Shown: positions 21,572 to 30,256 of the stretch, piece by piece | How the letters are laid out: every line of letters begins with the position of its first letter | Numbering within the stretch: position 1 is the first letter of the stretch | Assembly (NCBI GenBank): GCA_007693325.1 | Contig: REDW01000041.1 | Span: 1-32,805 of the forward strand | Reading direction: 5' to 3' | Origin: Spirochaetaceae bacterium | GTDB taxonomy: Bacteria > Spirochaetota > Spirochaetia > DSM-27196 > PWMO01 | Length of the DNA stretch: 32,805 bases | Notes under the pieces: generated by a model | What the model saw: only the letters and a program-made list of their open reading frames with translations | What the model was told of the DNA's origin: nothing | Databases searched by the model: none | Position numbers and translations under genes: made by a program

Positions 21572-24312
21572 CAGTGCAACTGCCCCCAGCTGTCGCCCAC
21601 CTCCACCGAGACGCGCAGCGGCACATCGAGCGCCACTGCCGCGGTCATCTCCTGCTCCAGCAGTGCACGCACGGTCTCGGTTTCCCTGTCGGGCGCTTCG
21701 ATGATAAGCTCGTCGTGAACCTGCAGAATCACGCGCGACTGCAGCTGCTCCTCGCGCAGCCGTTTGTCGATCCGAAGCATCGCCAGCTTGACGATATCGG
21801 CCGCGGTCCCCTGGATCGGAGTATTGACCGCTACCCGCTGCGCCCCGGAGCGCACCGCCTTGTTGCGGTTATTGATATCGGGAACCTTGCGCTCGCGACC
21901 AAACAGCGTCCGCACCACCCCGCTCTTCTCAGCCTCAGCAACGGTGGCATCGATGAACTCGCGAATGCGCGAATAGGTGCGAAAGTAGGCTTCGATGAAG
22001 CTTTCAGCGTCGCGCCGCGGAATGCCGAGCTCGCGAGACAGGCGGAACGCCGACATGCCGTACATCACACCAAAGTTGATGGTCTTGGCGATCCGACGCT
22101 GCTCTGCGGTGACGTCATCGGGGCCAACACCAAAGATCAACGCGCCGGTGGCGCGGTGTACATCGTGTCCCTCGCGGAATGCTTCGGTCAGCGCGGGATC
22201 CCCGGACAGGTGCGCCAGCACCACCAGTTCAATCTGCGCATAGTCGGCGCTGACAAAGCGATGACCGGCAGCGGGGACAAACGCCTCGCGGATGCGTCGC
22301 CCTTCTTCTTCACGGATTGGAATGTTCTGCAGGTTGGGATCCTTGCTCGACAGCCGGCCGGTAGCGGTGCCGGTCTGGTTGAAATGCGTGTGGATGCGGC
22401 CGGTCCGGGGGTCTACCATGCGCGGCAGTGCGTCGACGTAGGTGGACTTGAGCTTTGACAGTAGCCGATGGTGCAGCACCTTCTCGGGTACCGGGTCCTG
22501 CTGTGCCAGCTCCTGCAGCACCGCGGTGTCTGTCGAGTAACCGGTCTTGGTCTTCCTGATCGGCTTGAGCTTGCGTTCCTCGAAGAGCACCTGCTGCAAT
22601 TGGCGGGTAGAGGCAATATTGAACTCGTAACCCACCAGTTGATAGACCTCGCGTTCGATGGTATCCAGCTTGCGTGCCAGCTGCCCGCTGTACTGCTCCA
22701 GGGTGGCGCTGTCAATAGCGATCCCAGCCAACTCCATCTCGGCCAGCAGTTGGACCAACGGCATCTCGATATCGTAGAAGAGCCGTTCGAACCCGCGCTG
22801 CTTGATCTGGGGTGCAAAGCTGCGATAGAGCCGCAGCGTGACATCGGCGTCCTCGGCGGCGTAGCGGCAGGCCGTCTGAAGATCCACGCTGTCAAAGGTT
22901 GGCTGTCCGTCGCGCGTCTTGGGCAGAATGTCGCTGTACGCCGTTGTGCGAATACCGAGGTGGGCTTCGGCCAGCTGATCCATACCGTAGCTGTTGCTGC
23001 CGGCGTCCAGCACCCACGCCGCAATCATCGTGTCAAACCAGACGTTGCTGATTTCGACTCCCCAGCGGCGCATGACCTGGTAGTCGTACTTGAGGTTCTG
23101 CCCGATGAGCCTGACCGAACCATCGGTCAACAGCTCACCGAGCAGCTCGCGCGCGCGATCCTCGGGCACCACCGGCCCGTCGGGGCCGCGCAGCGCGACA
23201 TAGCACGCAACGCCCTGCTCATAACAGAGCGAGAACCCCACCGGGTTTGCAACGTGCGAATCGAGGCCGTCGGTCTCGGTGTCAAACGCCACTTCGCCGG
23301 CTGCGCGCGCGCCTTCGATCCAGCGCGCCAGCTCATCGGCGTCGGTCACAAGACTATAATTACCCGGTTGCGAGTTGCCCGCAGCTTCGCCGGCTGCCGG
23401 CTCCGCGTCTCCGACAGCCGCTGCCGGGCCGCTGGCCGCCGCCGGCCCGCCTGCCTGGCGCAACTGCTCGGCGAGCGCTTTCATCCCCTGTTCCAGAAAC
23501 AGCGGGACCGCGGCTTCGGCATCGAGTTCGGAGAGCTGAAACCGGTCCGCAGGGATTTCGAGCGGCACGGCGGTCTCGAGTACAATCAGATCGCGACTGA
23601 GATAGGCCGACTCGCGGCCATCCTGGAGTTTGGTCCTCACCGAGCCGCTGATCTGATCGATGTGCTCGTAGATGGCATCCAGGGTTCCGTACTCGCCGAG
23701 CAGCCTGGCGGCGGTCTTGGCGCCGATTCCCTTGACACCGGGAACATTGTCCGAACTATCACCGGTCAGCGCGAGATAGTCCAGAATCTGCTCGGGGTAG
23801 ACGCCCCAATCTTTGTAGACGGCGTCGCGGTCCAGATCGTCAAACCCGTCCCTGCCCGGTCGCAGTACCCGGATCGGACCGTCTACCAGCTGCAGAAGGT
23901 CTTTGTCACCCGAGACGATGTAGCACGGTTGATTCTTCTCGCGGCACGAGGTTGCCAGGGTTGCAATCAGATCGTCGGCCTCGTAGCCGTCCACGCGCGC
24001 CATCGGCACGCCAAGCGCCTCGAGCATCTGCTCGATGATCGGAATCTGGGCGGTCAGATCCTCGGGGGACTTGTCGCGCGTGGCCTTGTACTCTTTGTAC
24101 TTCTGGTGCCGAAAGGTCGGCGTACGGGAATCCAGCACCACCAGGAAGCGGTCGGGCCGACGCTCGTCCAACAGCGCCAGCAGCGAGCGGAAAAACCCGA
24201 AAATCGCCGAGCTATTCTGGCCCTGCGGATTGCGCAGCGGTTGTTTGATGAAGGCAAAGTAGGATCGATAGATGAGGCTGTAGCCGTCCAGCAGGTAGAG
24301 CGCCTTGTGCAT
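21571..24312 (-). CDS. polA: DNA polymerase I
   Basis: The 913-aa protein has all three activities of Pol I, used in Okazaki fragment processing and repair. The 5' nuclease (1 to about 285) begins LYLLDGYSLIYRSYFAF and includes GYEADDLIATLA. An Ala/Gly/Pro-rich linker (about 286-325) follows. The 3'-5' exonuclease is intact by motif I (AFDTETDGLD). The polymerase has motif A (SADYAQIELVVLAH), motif B (RRIAKTINFGVMYG, Phe so ddNTP-discriminating) and motif C (LQVHDELIIE). The ATG at 24312 has no Shine-Dalgarno and lies six bases after TATAAC. The gene is followed by coaE and a SPOR gene with coupled starts. Confidence 0.97.
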   Translation of the reverse strand: MHKALYLLDGYSLIYRSYFAFIKQPLRNPQGQNSSAIFGFFRSLLALLDERRPDRFLVVLDSRTPTFRHQKYKEYKATRDKSPEDLTAQIPIIEQMLEALGVPMARVDGYEADDLIATLATSCREKNQPCYIVSGDKDLLQLVDGPIRVLRPGRDGFDDLDRDAVYKDWGVYPEQILDYLALTGDSSDNVPGVKGIGAKTAARLLGEYGTLDAIYEHIDQISGSVRTKLQDGRESAYLSRDLIVLETAVPLEIPADRFQLSELDAEAAVPLFLEQGMKALAEQLRQAGGPAAASGPAAAVGDAEPAAGEAAGNSQPGNYSLVTDADELARWIEGARAAGEVAFDTETDGLDSHVANPVGFSLCYEQGVACYVALRGPDGPVVPEDRARELLGELLTDGSVRLIGQNLKYDYQVMRRWGVEISNVWFDTMIAAWVLDAGSNSYGMDQLAEAHLGIRTTAYSDILPKTRDGQPTFDSVDLQTACRYAAEDADVTLRLYRSFAPQIKQRGFERLFYDIEMPLVQLLAEMELAGIAIDSATLEQYSGQLARKLDTIEREVYQLVGYEFNIASTRQLQQVLFEERKLKPIRKTKTGYSTDTAVLQELAQQDPVPEKVLHHRLLSKLKSTYVDALPRMVDPRTGRIHTHFNQTGTATGRLSSKDPNLQNIPIREEEGRRIREAFVPAAGHRFVSADYAQIELVVLAHLSGDPALTEAFREGHDVHRATGALIFGVGPDDVTAEQRRIAKTINFGVMYGMSAFRLSRELGIPRRDAESFIEAYFRTYSRIREFIDATVAEAEKSGVVRTLFGRERKVPDINNRNKAVRSGAQRVAVNTPIQGTAADIVKLAMLRIDKRLREEQLQSRVILQVHDELIIEAPDRETETVRALLEQEMTAAVALDVPLRVSVEVGDSWGQLH

Positions 24313-24318
24313 GCCCCC

Positions 24319-24347
24319 GTTATACCACGCCGAAGGGGCTAGGTCGA
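24319..24347 (-). promoter_or_regulatory. Promoter of polA-coaE-SPOR, predicted leaderless
   Basis: On the minus strand TCGACC (24342-24347), 17 bases and TATAAC (24319-24324) form a candidate promoter whose -35 overlaps the end of the flgN-like gene. Six bases separate the -10 from the polA ATG, so the mRNA would begin at the start codon. Read-through from fliS is also possible. Confidence 0.45.
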
Positions 24348-24791
24348 GATATCGAGCATCGAGGGCTGAATGTCGGCGTACAGCGATCGCGGCCCACTGG
24401 GCGGACGCATGCTTTCGAGCTCCAGGCGCACCCGGTCAACCTGGGCGCGCAGCAAGTCACGGTTGTGCTGATTGTGACGCATCACACTCTGGCGCAGTTC
24501 CTCTACCGCCTGCCGCAGCGGCGGGATCTGGGACTCACCGTCGGGGTAGAACTCAACGTAGAGCTTCTCCAGCGGCCAGAGCACTTTCTGCACCGCTTCG
24601 ATCTCGCGCAGCAGCTGGGTCTCCAGTTCGGCCTGGCGCACAATCCCATCCACATCGCTGGTGCGGATGGTTGCCTCCTGGCTCTCAAGCAGCACAAGGT
24701 AGCGCGCCAGTTTATCACGCTGCGCCTGCAGCGTATCCTTGAGCTTGCGCAGCAGCGCGATGCGCTGCTGATGCTCTTCTCTGTCCGACAT
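24339..24791 (-). CDS. FlgN-like flagellar chaperone (probable)
   Basis: The 150-aa protein is predicted almost wholly helical and coiled: LRKLKDTLQAQRDKLARYLVL, then QEATIRTSDVDGIVRQAELETQLLREIEAVQKVLWPLE, in the pattern of the FlgN family, small chaperones that hold the hook-filament junction proteins FlgK and FlgL before export. The E-L-E-T-Q-L segment resembles the family core, but overall similarity cannot be measured here. The start at 24791 lies two bases after the fliS stop, rejecting the longer frame from 24866. Pairing with fliS, the flagellin chaperone, supports a flagellar role. Another short coiled-coil protein remains possible. Confidence 0.65.
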   Translation of the reverse strand: MSDREEHQQRIALLRKLKDTLQAQRDKLARYLVLLESQEATIRTSDVDGIVRQAELETQLLREIEAVQKVLWPLEKLYVEFYPDGESQIPPLRQAVEELRQSVMRHNQHNRDLLRAQVDRVRLELESMRPPSGPRSLYADIQPSMLDIST

Positions 24792-24793
24792 AG

Positions 24794-25222
24794 CTACCCC
24801 GCGATATTGACGCCGTTGGAACCGGCGCTGTTGTCGTACGAGGTTGTTTTCTCGGCCTCGTCCCACGCGTCACGTAGGTCGGTCAGGAACCCGTGTACCT
24901 TCTGCAGCGGTTCGGCCTGCTTGTTGAGGTTGGCCTCGGTCAGCTGCCGATTGAAGAACATATAGAGATTGAGCATACTCTGGGCAAACGCGCCGCCCTT
25001 ATCAAAATCCAGCGAGACCATCAGCTCGGTTATGATCTGCTGCGCTTTTGAGACCGCGCTGTTCACTTTATCGTAACCCCGGGTACCCTCGCCGATCGCG
25101 TGCACCGCAACGTCGAGCTGGCGGATAGCTTCGTCATACAGCATGACGATTACGCGCCCCTGGCTCGCCGTTCGCACTCGCGTCTGTTTGTAGGCATCTA
25201 CCGGATTGGCTCTCAGGCCCAT
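24794..25222 (-). CDS. fliS: Flagellar export chaperone FliS
   Basis: The 142-aa all-helical protein binds the C-terminus of flagellin and stops it polymerising before export. The family core is clear: NPVDAYKQTRVRTASQGRVI, VMLYDEAIRQLDVAV, and later NLYMFFNRQLTEANLNKQ with the LRDAW ending. The C-terminal 20 residues are a loose tail. The ATG at 25222 follows GGGAGGAG. It starts a small flagellar pair ahead of polA. Spirochaete flagella are periplasmic; the host's flagellar type cannot be told from this gene alone. Confidence 0.95.
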   Translation of the reverse strand: MGLRANPVDAYKQTRVRTASQGRVIVMLYDEAIRQLDVAVHAIGEGTRGYDKVNSAVSKAQQIITELMVSLDFDKGGAFAQSMLNLYMFFNRQLTEANLNKQAEPLQKVHGFLTDLRDAWDEAEKTTSYDNSAGSNGVNIAG

Positions 25223-25248
25223 ATCATCTCCTCCCGTTCTTCAAGCTT

Positions 25249-25277
25249 AGTCTATCTCGCCCCAATGACATTTTCAA
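25249..25277 (-). promoter_or_regulatory. Sigma-70-like promoter of fliS
   Basis: On the minus strand TTGAAA (25272-25277), 17 bases and TAGACT (25249-25254) precede the fliS ribosome site with a leader of about 20 bases. No sigma-28 flagellar promoter pattern was found. Confidence 0.5.
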
Positions 25278-25286
25278 GCTAATAGC

Positions 25287-27602
25287 CTATTTTGCACGCT
25301 CGATCAGCTCGGAAACCGGCACAACCCGATAGCCACGCTCCATCAGACGGTTGATCAGCAGATCGAGGTCGTTGAACAGGTAGTCATCGCGGCCGCCCCA
25401 CGGCTGCTCCTCCAGCGGAATGCCAACCGTGACGCTTATTATCGACCCTGGTAGGGTCTGCTCTATCACGCGCTCTATGATATCCGCACTGCGGTAGTAG
25501 AGCCGCGACAGACCGCGGTCATCGCGGCGCGGCACCCAGTCCAGCGAGTCAACGTCGCGCCCCACGAAGGTGTAGTTCATTTCGCGCGAAGCCGCGATGA
25601 TTGTCGGGCTGACGAAGTAGTAGGGAGTGTGCCACAACAGGCTCAGCTCCTGCCCGGTTGCTTCAAAGTACTTGTCCTCGTTGCGCGCCAGTCCACGCTT
25701 GATGAACTCGCGATTGATTTCGAAACGCGCGTCGGTCATGTCGAAGTGGGTGTAGAACATCGATCCAACTTCGTGTCCGGAACGCGCGATCTCGCGTACC
25801 GCGTCGGGGTGGCGGCGGATGAAATCACCGTTGACAAAGAAGGTCGTGCGAATCGAGTATGCCGCAAGCGTTGCCAGAATAGTGGAAAGCCCTTCGACCG
25901 AATCCACCGCGTTGATCGCAAATCCAACCTCACGCGAACGGATGCGTGAGCCGTGCGAGAAGACATTCAGATCGACCGGCTGATCCTCTGCCGGGAACGG
26001 ATCGTAGTCGCGCTGCGGCGGCAGGAATAGCGACGACGTCTGCACACCCTCGATGTCACGCACCATCACGGTGTTGCGGTAACTGCCCGAACTGAGAGTC
26101 TCCAGATAGACGCGGAACCGTGGTGACGCGCTGCGGCGCTCGCGCGTATCCACCGCCCGCGAGGGCCAGAATCTATCGTGCTCGCGCTGGTAGCGAAACA
26201 CGCGATCGTTGACCTCCGCTATGACCTCGCGCAAACCGGCGTCGGTTGTCTCGGCCGCAAAACCGGCGCGCTCGGTCTGCGACAGCGCGATGACGCGCTG
26301 ACTGCCGGTGCGCAGCGCCACGCGCTCGGTCACGTAGCGGCCGGCCACCACCAGTGTCTGGTTATCCGCCCACACCGCGTGCAGCGGCCGACGATGGTCA
26401 AACGCCCGCTCCTCGCGCCAGCTGCGGTAGTCCCTGATTACCACGCGCTGGTCGTGCAGCACCGCCACACGTAAGCCATCCGGTGAGAGCACCATATCGC
26501 GTATTGGCCGGCCGGCAGTGGTCAGCCGCTCGAGAGTGTAGCGCGAATCGCGTGCCCGGATAAGTCGATAGGCGCTGCGTTCGGGTTCACCGTCGCGAAT
26601 CGAGCTGACCAGCAACGTGATAACGTCTGCGGCGCTCCATAACACACGATCGATACGCGAGGCGTGCGGCAGCAACACGTAGGGTAGCTGCAGTACGCCG
26701 GTTGCGGCGCTCCAGTCCTCCGGCGACAGCACGTAGAGGAACAGATTGCGGCCGCCCTTGCTCAACAGAATGCTGCCGGAATCCGGCGCAATCCAGAACT
26801 GATCAAAACTGGGATCGAACGCCAGCGGCAGCTTGCCGATCACCGATCCGGTGCGCAGCAGGTCACGGTAGAAGGTACGCGCAAAGAACTCCGCCGGCGC
26901 GATGCGGTAGACCAGCGAACCACTGAGGTAGAGCAGATCTCCCTGCTCGGTCCAGCCGACGCTGGAGATGGCACCGGGGCCGATAGAACGCAGGCTCTCA
27001 CCGAGCTGGCGCTGCTCGAGGTAGTGTTCGATCGAAAAGTAGTACAACTCACCGGCCTTGCGGTAGATGAAGACCTGCGAATCCGGGGACCATAGCACCG
27101 GCGGCCCGCTGAGCGACAACTCGACATCGCTGGCAACTACCCGCGGGCGTTGACTGCGCAGGTCGTAGAGCACCAGATCACCGTAGGCCGCGCTGGTCGG
27201 ATCGCTATAGACCAGAAAACGCCCGTCGGGCGACGCTTCAATCGGCATGGTCTTGCCGCTGTCGGCGGTGCGCCCGTGCACAAACGCCGGGAAACCGTCC
27301 ACCGGCAGCGGAGATTCCAGTGCGTTGTTGGTGCGAAAAACGCCAAACCGGTTCTGGTACTGCAGCTGCCCGGTCTCGCGCAGATAGCTGATGCGTTCGG
27401 GGAACACGGTGAGCTGCAGCATCTGCTGGTCGGCCAGGTCGGCAAACAGCAGCGTCCGGTAGCTGCCGTACGGGGGAGCGCTCACGCCAGCGCTGAACAG
27501 CAGCTCATCGTTGTCCGATAGATCAAGCTGGGAAAACTCGACGTCCGCCAGCAGTGTTGCAGCGCCGAGTAATGCCAGAAAGACAAGCGCGGGTTTCTTC
27601 AA
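25287..27602 (-). CDS. Secreted beta-propeller protein with degenerate polysaccharide deacetylase domain
   Basis: The 771-aa protein has a signal peptide (MKKPALVFLALLGAATLLAD), a long region of TolB/WD-like propeller repeats (about 40-450, with units such as ASPDGRFLVYSD and LSPDGLRVAVLHD), and a C-terminal NodB-like fold (about 555-771). The fold is recognisable from TTFFVNGDFIRRHPDAVREI, GHEVG and DSLDW, but catalytic motifs are eroded: the TFDD motif is NAVD (564-567), the first metal His is Met615 with only His619 kept, the Arg motif reads WHTPYY, and the final His is missing (SVTVG). It is probably a periplasmic binding or scaffold protein rather than an enzyme. The start is TTG at 27602 behind GAGGAAGG. 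Confidence 0.85.
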   Translation of the reverse strand: MKKPALVFLALLGAATLLADVEFSQLDLSDNDELLFSAGVSAPPYGSYRTLLFADLADQQMLQLTVFPERISYLRETGQLQYQNRFGVFRTNNALESPLPVDGFPAFVHGRTADSGKTMPIEASPDGRFLVYSDPTSAAYGDLVLYDLRSQRPRVVASDVELSLSGPPVLWSPDSQVFIYRKAGELYYFSIEHYLEQRQLGESLRSIGPGAISSVGWTEQGDLLYLSGSLVYRIAPAEFFARTFYRDLLRTGSVIGKLPLAFDPSFDQFWIAPDSGSILLSKGGRNLFLYVLSPEDWSAATGVLQLPYVLLPHASRIDRVLWSAADVITLLVSSIRDGEPERSAYRLIRARDSRYTLERLTTAGRPIRDMVLSPDGLRVAVLHDQRVVIRDYRSWREERAFDHRRPLHAVWADNQTLVVAGRYVTERVALRTGSQRVIALSQTERAGFAAETTDAGLREVIAEVNDRVFRYQREHDRFWPSRAVDTRERRSASPRFRVYLETLSSGSYRNTVMVRDIEGVQTSSLFLPPQRDYDPFPAEDQPVDLNVFSHGSRIRSREVGFAINAVDSVEGLSTILATLAAYSIRTTFFVNGDFIRRHPDAVREIARSGHEVGSMFYTHFDMTDARFEINREFIKRGLARNEDKYFEATGQELSLLWHTPYYFVSPTIIAASREMNYTFVGRDVDSLDWVPRRDDRGLSRLYYRSADIIERVIEQTLPGSIISVTVGIPLEEQPWGGRDDYLFNDLDLLINRLMERGYRVVPVSELIERAK

Positions 27603-27664
27603 AGCACCTTCCTCGTAACCGTGTTCTTAATCAACATCGGCAGATTGCAGCGGATTATTTACTC

Positions 27665-28966
27665 TCACAGCAGCTCCGCCGCCAGCTCTGCCAGCCGGCT
27701 GCGCTCGGAATGGTTCAGCGTAACGTGTCCGTAGAGATTTTGCCCCTTAAATGTCTCAACCAGAAACGAAAGGCCGTTTGAATTGGCGTCCAGGTACGGG
27801 CTGTCGATCTGGTGGGGATCACCGGTAAGAACCACTTTTGATCCTTCTCCGGCACGCGAGACAATCGTCTTGATCTCGTGCGGTGAAAGGTTCTGCGCCT
27901 CATCGATCACGATAAACTGCCCCGGCAGCGAGCGGCCGCGTATGTACGAGATAGCCTCCAGCTCAATGGCGTTTGAATTGATGAGCTGGTCCGCGGTCTT
28001 GACGTTGGGGCGCTTGTAAACCGAGAGGATATAGTCAAGGTTGTCAAACAGCGGCTGCATCCAGTGCGACAGCTTCTCGTTCTTGGCCCCGGGAAGGTAG
28101 CCGATATCCTTGCCCAGAGGCACCACCGGACGGCTTACCAGCACCCGGCTGTAGGCCTTGTCCTCGAGCACAAGCTTGAGACCGGCGGCAATTGCCAGAA
28201 GCGTCTTACCGGTACCCGCCTTTCCCACCAGCGTAACCAGCTGCACATCGTTGTCCAGCAACAGTTCAAACGCTACACGCTGCTCGTGGTTGAGCGGGCG
28301 TATTCCAGCAACCGACGGCATCTTGTAGTCCACGTAGTGCAGTTCCTGAGCGCGATAATCGTAGCGGGCCACCGCGCTGCGATCTCCGCTGCGGTCATGA
28401 AACAGAAAGCAGTGATTGGGTGGCTGCCTGTCACTCCAGGGCAACCGCCCCGACCCGGTCAGCGTATCATAGTTCTCAGCGCTGATATCCTGTTCGGTCA
28501 GACCTGAATAGAGCCGGTCGATGTTAACCTTCTGTTTCTCGTAGTCAACCGCTTTGATACCCAGCGCGGTAGCCTTGACGCGTGCGTTGATGTCTTTGGA
28601 GACAAAAAACACCTTCTTGCCTTCGCGCGCAAGCTGGTAGGCAGTGAGGATAATCTTGTTGTCGGCCTTGTCCAGCAGGATCTCTCCGGTGGCGTGATCG
28701 CGGTGAGTCAGAACCACCCGCAGTATCGTACCATTCTCGATCCTGACTCCGCTGCTGAGATCACCCTTCTTGCTGGCCTCATCCAGAAATCGGATTGCGT
28801 GGCGTGCGTTACGGCCGCGCTCGTCGCTGTAGGTCTTCAGACGATCCAGTTCCTCCAGCACCCACAGCGGAACCACGACCTCGTTTTCCTTGAAACTGAG
28901 GATAGCATCCGGGCGGTGAATCAGAACGTTGGTATCGATGACGAAGGTCTTGATTGAATCGGGCAC
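27665..28966 (-). CDS. PIN-PhoH family ATPase/ribonuclease
   Basis: The 433-aa protein joins an N-terminal PIN domain (FVIDTNVLIHRPDAI, LWVLEELDRLK, residues about 5-140) to a C-terminal PhoH ATPase with Walker A LVGKAGTGKTLLAIA and Walker B FIVIDEAQNLSPHEI, plus the sensor VVLTGDPHQID. This YlaK/PhoH2 architecture is known to act as an RNA helicase coupled to an RNase, in RNA turnover. The start is GTG at 28966 behind AGGAGG; the longer ATG frame from 29137 runs through the promoter and lacks conservation. The gene begins the long minus-strand run and is followed 62 bases later by the propeller gene. Confidence 0.93.
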   Translation of the reverse strand: MPDSIKTFVIDTNVLIHRPDAILSFKENEVVVPLWVLEELDRLKTYSDERGRNARHAIRFLDEASKKGDLSSGVRIENGTILRVVLTHRDHATGEILLDKADNKIILTAYQLAREGKKVFFVSKDINARVKATALGIKAVDYEKQKVNIDRLYSGLTEQDISAENYDTLTGSGRLPWSDRQPPNHCFLFHDRSGDRSAVARYDYRAQELHYVDYKMPSVAGIRPLNHEQRVAFELLLDNDVQLVTLVGKAGTGKTLLAIAAGLKLVLEDKAYSRVLVSRPVVPLGKDIGYLPGAKNEKLSHWMQPLFDNLDYILSVYKRPNVKTADQLINSNAIELEAISYIRGRSLPGQFIVIDEAQNLSPHEIKTIVSRAGEGSKVVLTGDPHQIDSPYLDANSNGLSFLVETFKGQNLYGHVTLNHSERSRLAELAAELL

Positions 28967-29000
28967 CCGCTGCCTCCTGCTTCTATCTCCTGCTCCCAAT

Positions 29001-29009
29001 AGTATAGCA
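29001..29009 (-). promoter_or_regulatory. Extended -10 promoter of the PhoH-like gene
   Basis: On the minus strand TGCTATACT is a good extended -10 element. Predicted start is near 28994, giving a 28-base leader that contains the AGGAGG used by the GTG start. No strong -35 is seen. Confidence 0.5.
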
Positions 29010-29019
29010 CCGCCGCATA

Positions 29020-29048
29020 TTGATAAACGGGCCTTTTCGGCGTAGTAT
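29020..29048 (+). promoter_or_regulatory. Promoter of the M20 amidohydrolase gene
   Basis: TTGATA (29020-29025), 17 bases and TAGTAT (29043-29048) precede the ATG at 29060 by 11 bases. The leader would be about five bases, with no Shine-Dalgarno. Confidence 0.45.
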
Positions 29049-29059
29049 GACCAACCGCC

Positions 29060-30256
29060 ATGAGTACGCTCCGCCGCGTGCAGGCGCTCGCCGAGCGCTT
29101 TGCTGAAGACACAGTCACCAACCGACGCCAATTGCATCAGCAGCCGGAGCTCTCATTTGAAGAGCGCGAAAGCGCCGCCTTCATCGCCCGGCAACTGCAC
29201 AGCTACGCGGTAGACCACCGCAGCGGCGTTGCCGGTAACGGCGTAATCGCCGAGGTGAGCGGCGCCGACTCCGGGCCCACGGTTGTACTGCGCGCTGATA
29301 TCGACGCACTGCCGATTTCCGAAGCCACCGGACTGCCCTACGCTTCGCAGAAACCGGGGGTTATGCACGCCTGCGGCCACGATGCGCATACCGCCTGCCT
29401 GCTGACCGCGGTCAGAATCCTGTCGCAGTTGAGCGATACGCTGCCCGGCACTGTGCGTGCGATCTTCCAGCCGGCCGAAGAAAAGCTGCCCGGCGGAGCC
29501 CGCGCCATGATCCAGGCCGGAGCCCTCGCCAACCCGCGGCCGCGGGTTGCCATAGGGCAGCACATCAACCCCACCCTGCCAACCGGCTCTATAGGCGTTC
29601 GTGCAGGGCCCTTCATGGCCTCGGTTGACGACATCTATCTGACCGTACACGGTGTCGGCGGCCATGCGGCAATGCCGCAACAGCTTATCGATCCGGTGCT
29701 GATTGCCTCGCACGTGGTGGTGGCACTGCAGCAGATCATCAGCCGCTCGAGTGCCCCGGAAACCCCCTCCGTGCTCTCGATCGGGCGCATGGTAGCCAAC
29801 GGGGCCACCAACGTCATCCCACCGTCTGTGGAAATGGCGGGTACCTTTCGCACCGTGGATGAGACCTGGCGCGCAGCGGCGCACAAACTGATTCGCCGCT
29901 GCGCCGAGGGAACCGCCGCGGCACTCGGCGGCAGCTGCGAGCTGCGGATTGTCTCCGGCTACCCTTCCTTGTACAACGATGAAGCACTGACCTCCCGGAT
30001 TGCAGAGTACGCCGCAGAATACGTTGGACCGAACAACGTACAGCAGTTGCCCTTGACCATGGGCGGAGAGGATTTCGCCTACTACGCTCGCGAGATACCG
30101 GGCTGTTTCTATAACCTGGGGGTCTGCCCGCCCGGCAGGCTGAACAAGCCCGACCACCTGCACTCCCCGCGGCTTGACCTGGATGAGGCAGCGTTGATGA
30201 CCGGTGCGGGCCTACTGGCGTGGAGCGCTATCCGCGAGCTGCAGCTCACGGAATAG
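29060..30256 (+). CDS. M20 family amidohydrolase (N-acyl amino acid hydrolase type)
   Basis: The 398-aa protein is a two-domain metalloenzyme of the M20D group (hippurate or N-acetylamino-acid hydrolases). Early LHQQPELSFEERESA, RADIDALPI (metal Asp), HACGHDAHTA (metal Cys-His pair typical of M20D), PAEEKLPGGARAMI with the catalytic Glu, the dimerisation domain from about 185 to 295, and GGEDFAYYAREIPG near the end are all present. It releases a free amino acid from an acyl amino acid; the substrate is not predictable. It has no ribosome site and a very short predicted leader. Its last 45 bases overlap, tail to tail, the AroD-AroE gene. Confidence 0.93.
   Translation: MSTLRRVQALAERFAEDTVTNRRQLHQQPELSFEERESAAFIARQLHSYAVDHRSGVAGNGVIAEVSGADSGPTVVLRADIDALPISEATGLPYASQKPGVMHACGHDAHTACLLTAVRILSQLSDTLPGTVRAIFQPAEEKLPGGARAMIQAGALANPRPRVAIGQHINPTLPTGSIGVRAGPFMASVDDIYLTVHGVGGHAAMPQQLIDPVLIASHVVVALQQIISRSSAPETPSVLSIGRMVANGATNVIPPSVEMAGTFRTVDETWRAAAHKLIRRCAEGTAAALGGSCELRIVSGYPSLYNDEALTSRIAEYAAEYVGPNNVQQLPLTMGGEDFAYYAREIPGCFYNLGVCPPGRLNKPDHLHSPRLDLDEAALMTGAGLLAWSAIRELQLTE

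Noticed and set aside
22468-24342. 624-codon open frame antisense to polA
   Set aside because: It mirrors the codon structure of the well-supported polA gene in GC-rich DNA, shows no family motif and has no ribosome site.
25223-25286. Sigma-28 flagellar promoter for fliS
   Set aside because: The closest match to the TAAA and GCCGATAA boxes has wrong spacing and several mismatches, while a sigma-70-like pair fits with a 17-base spacer.
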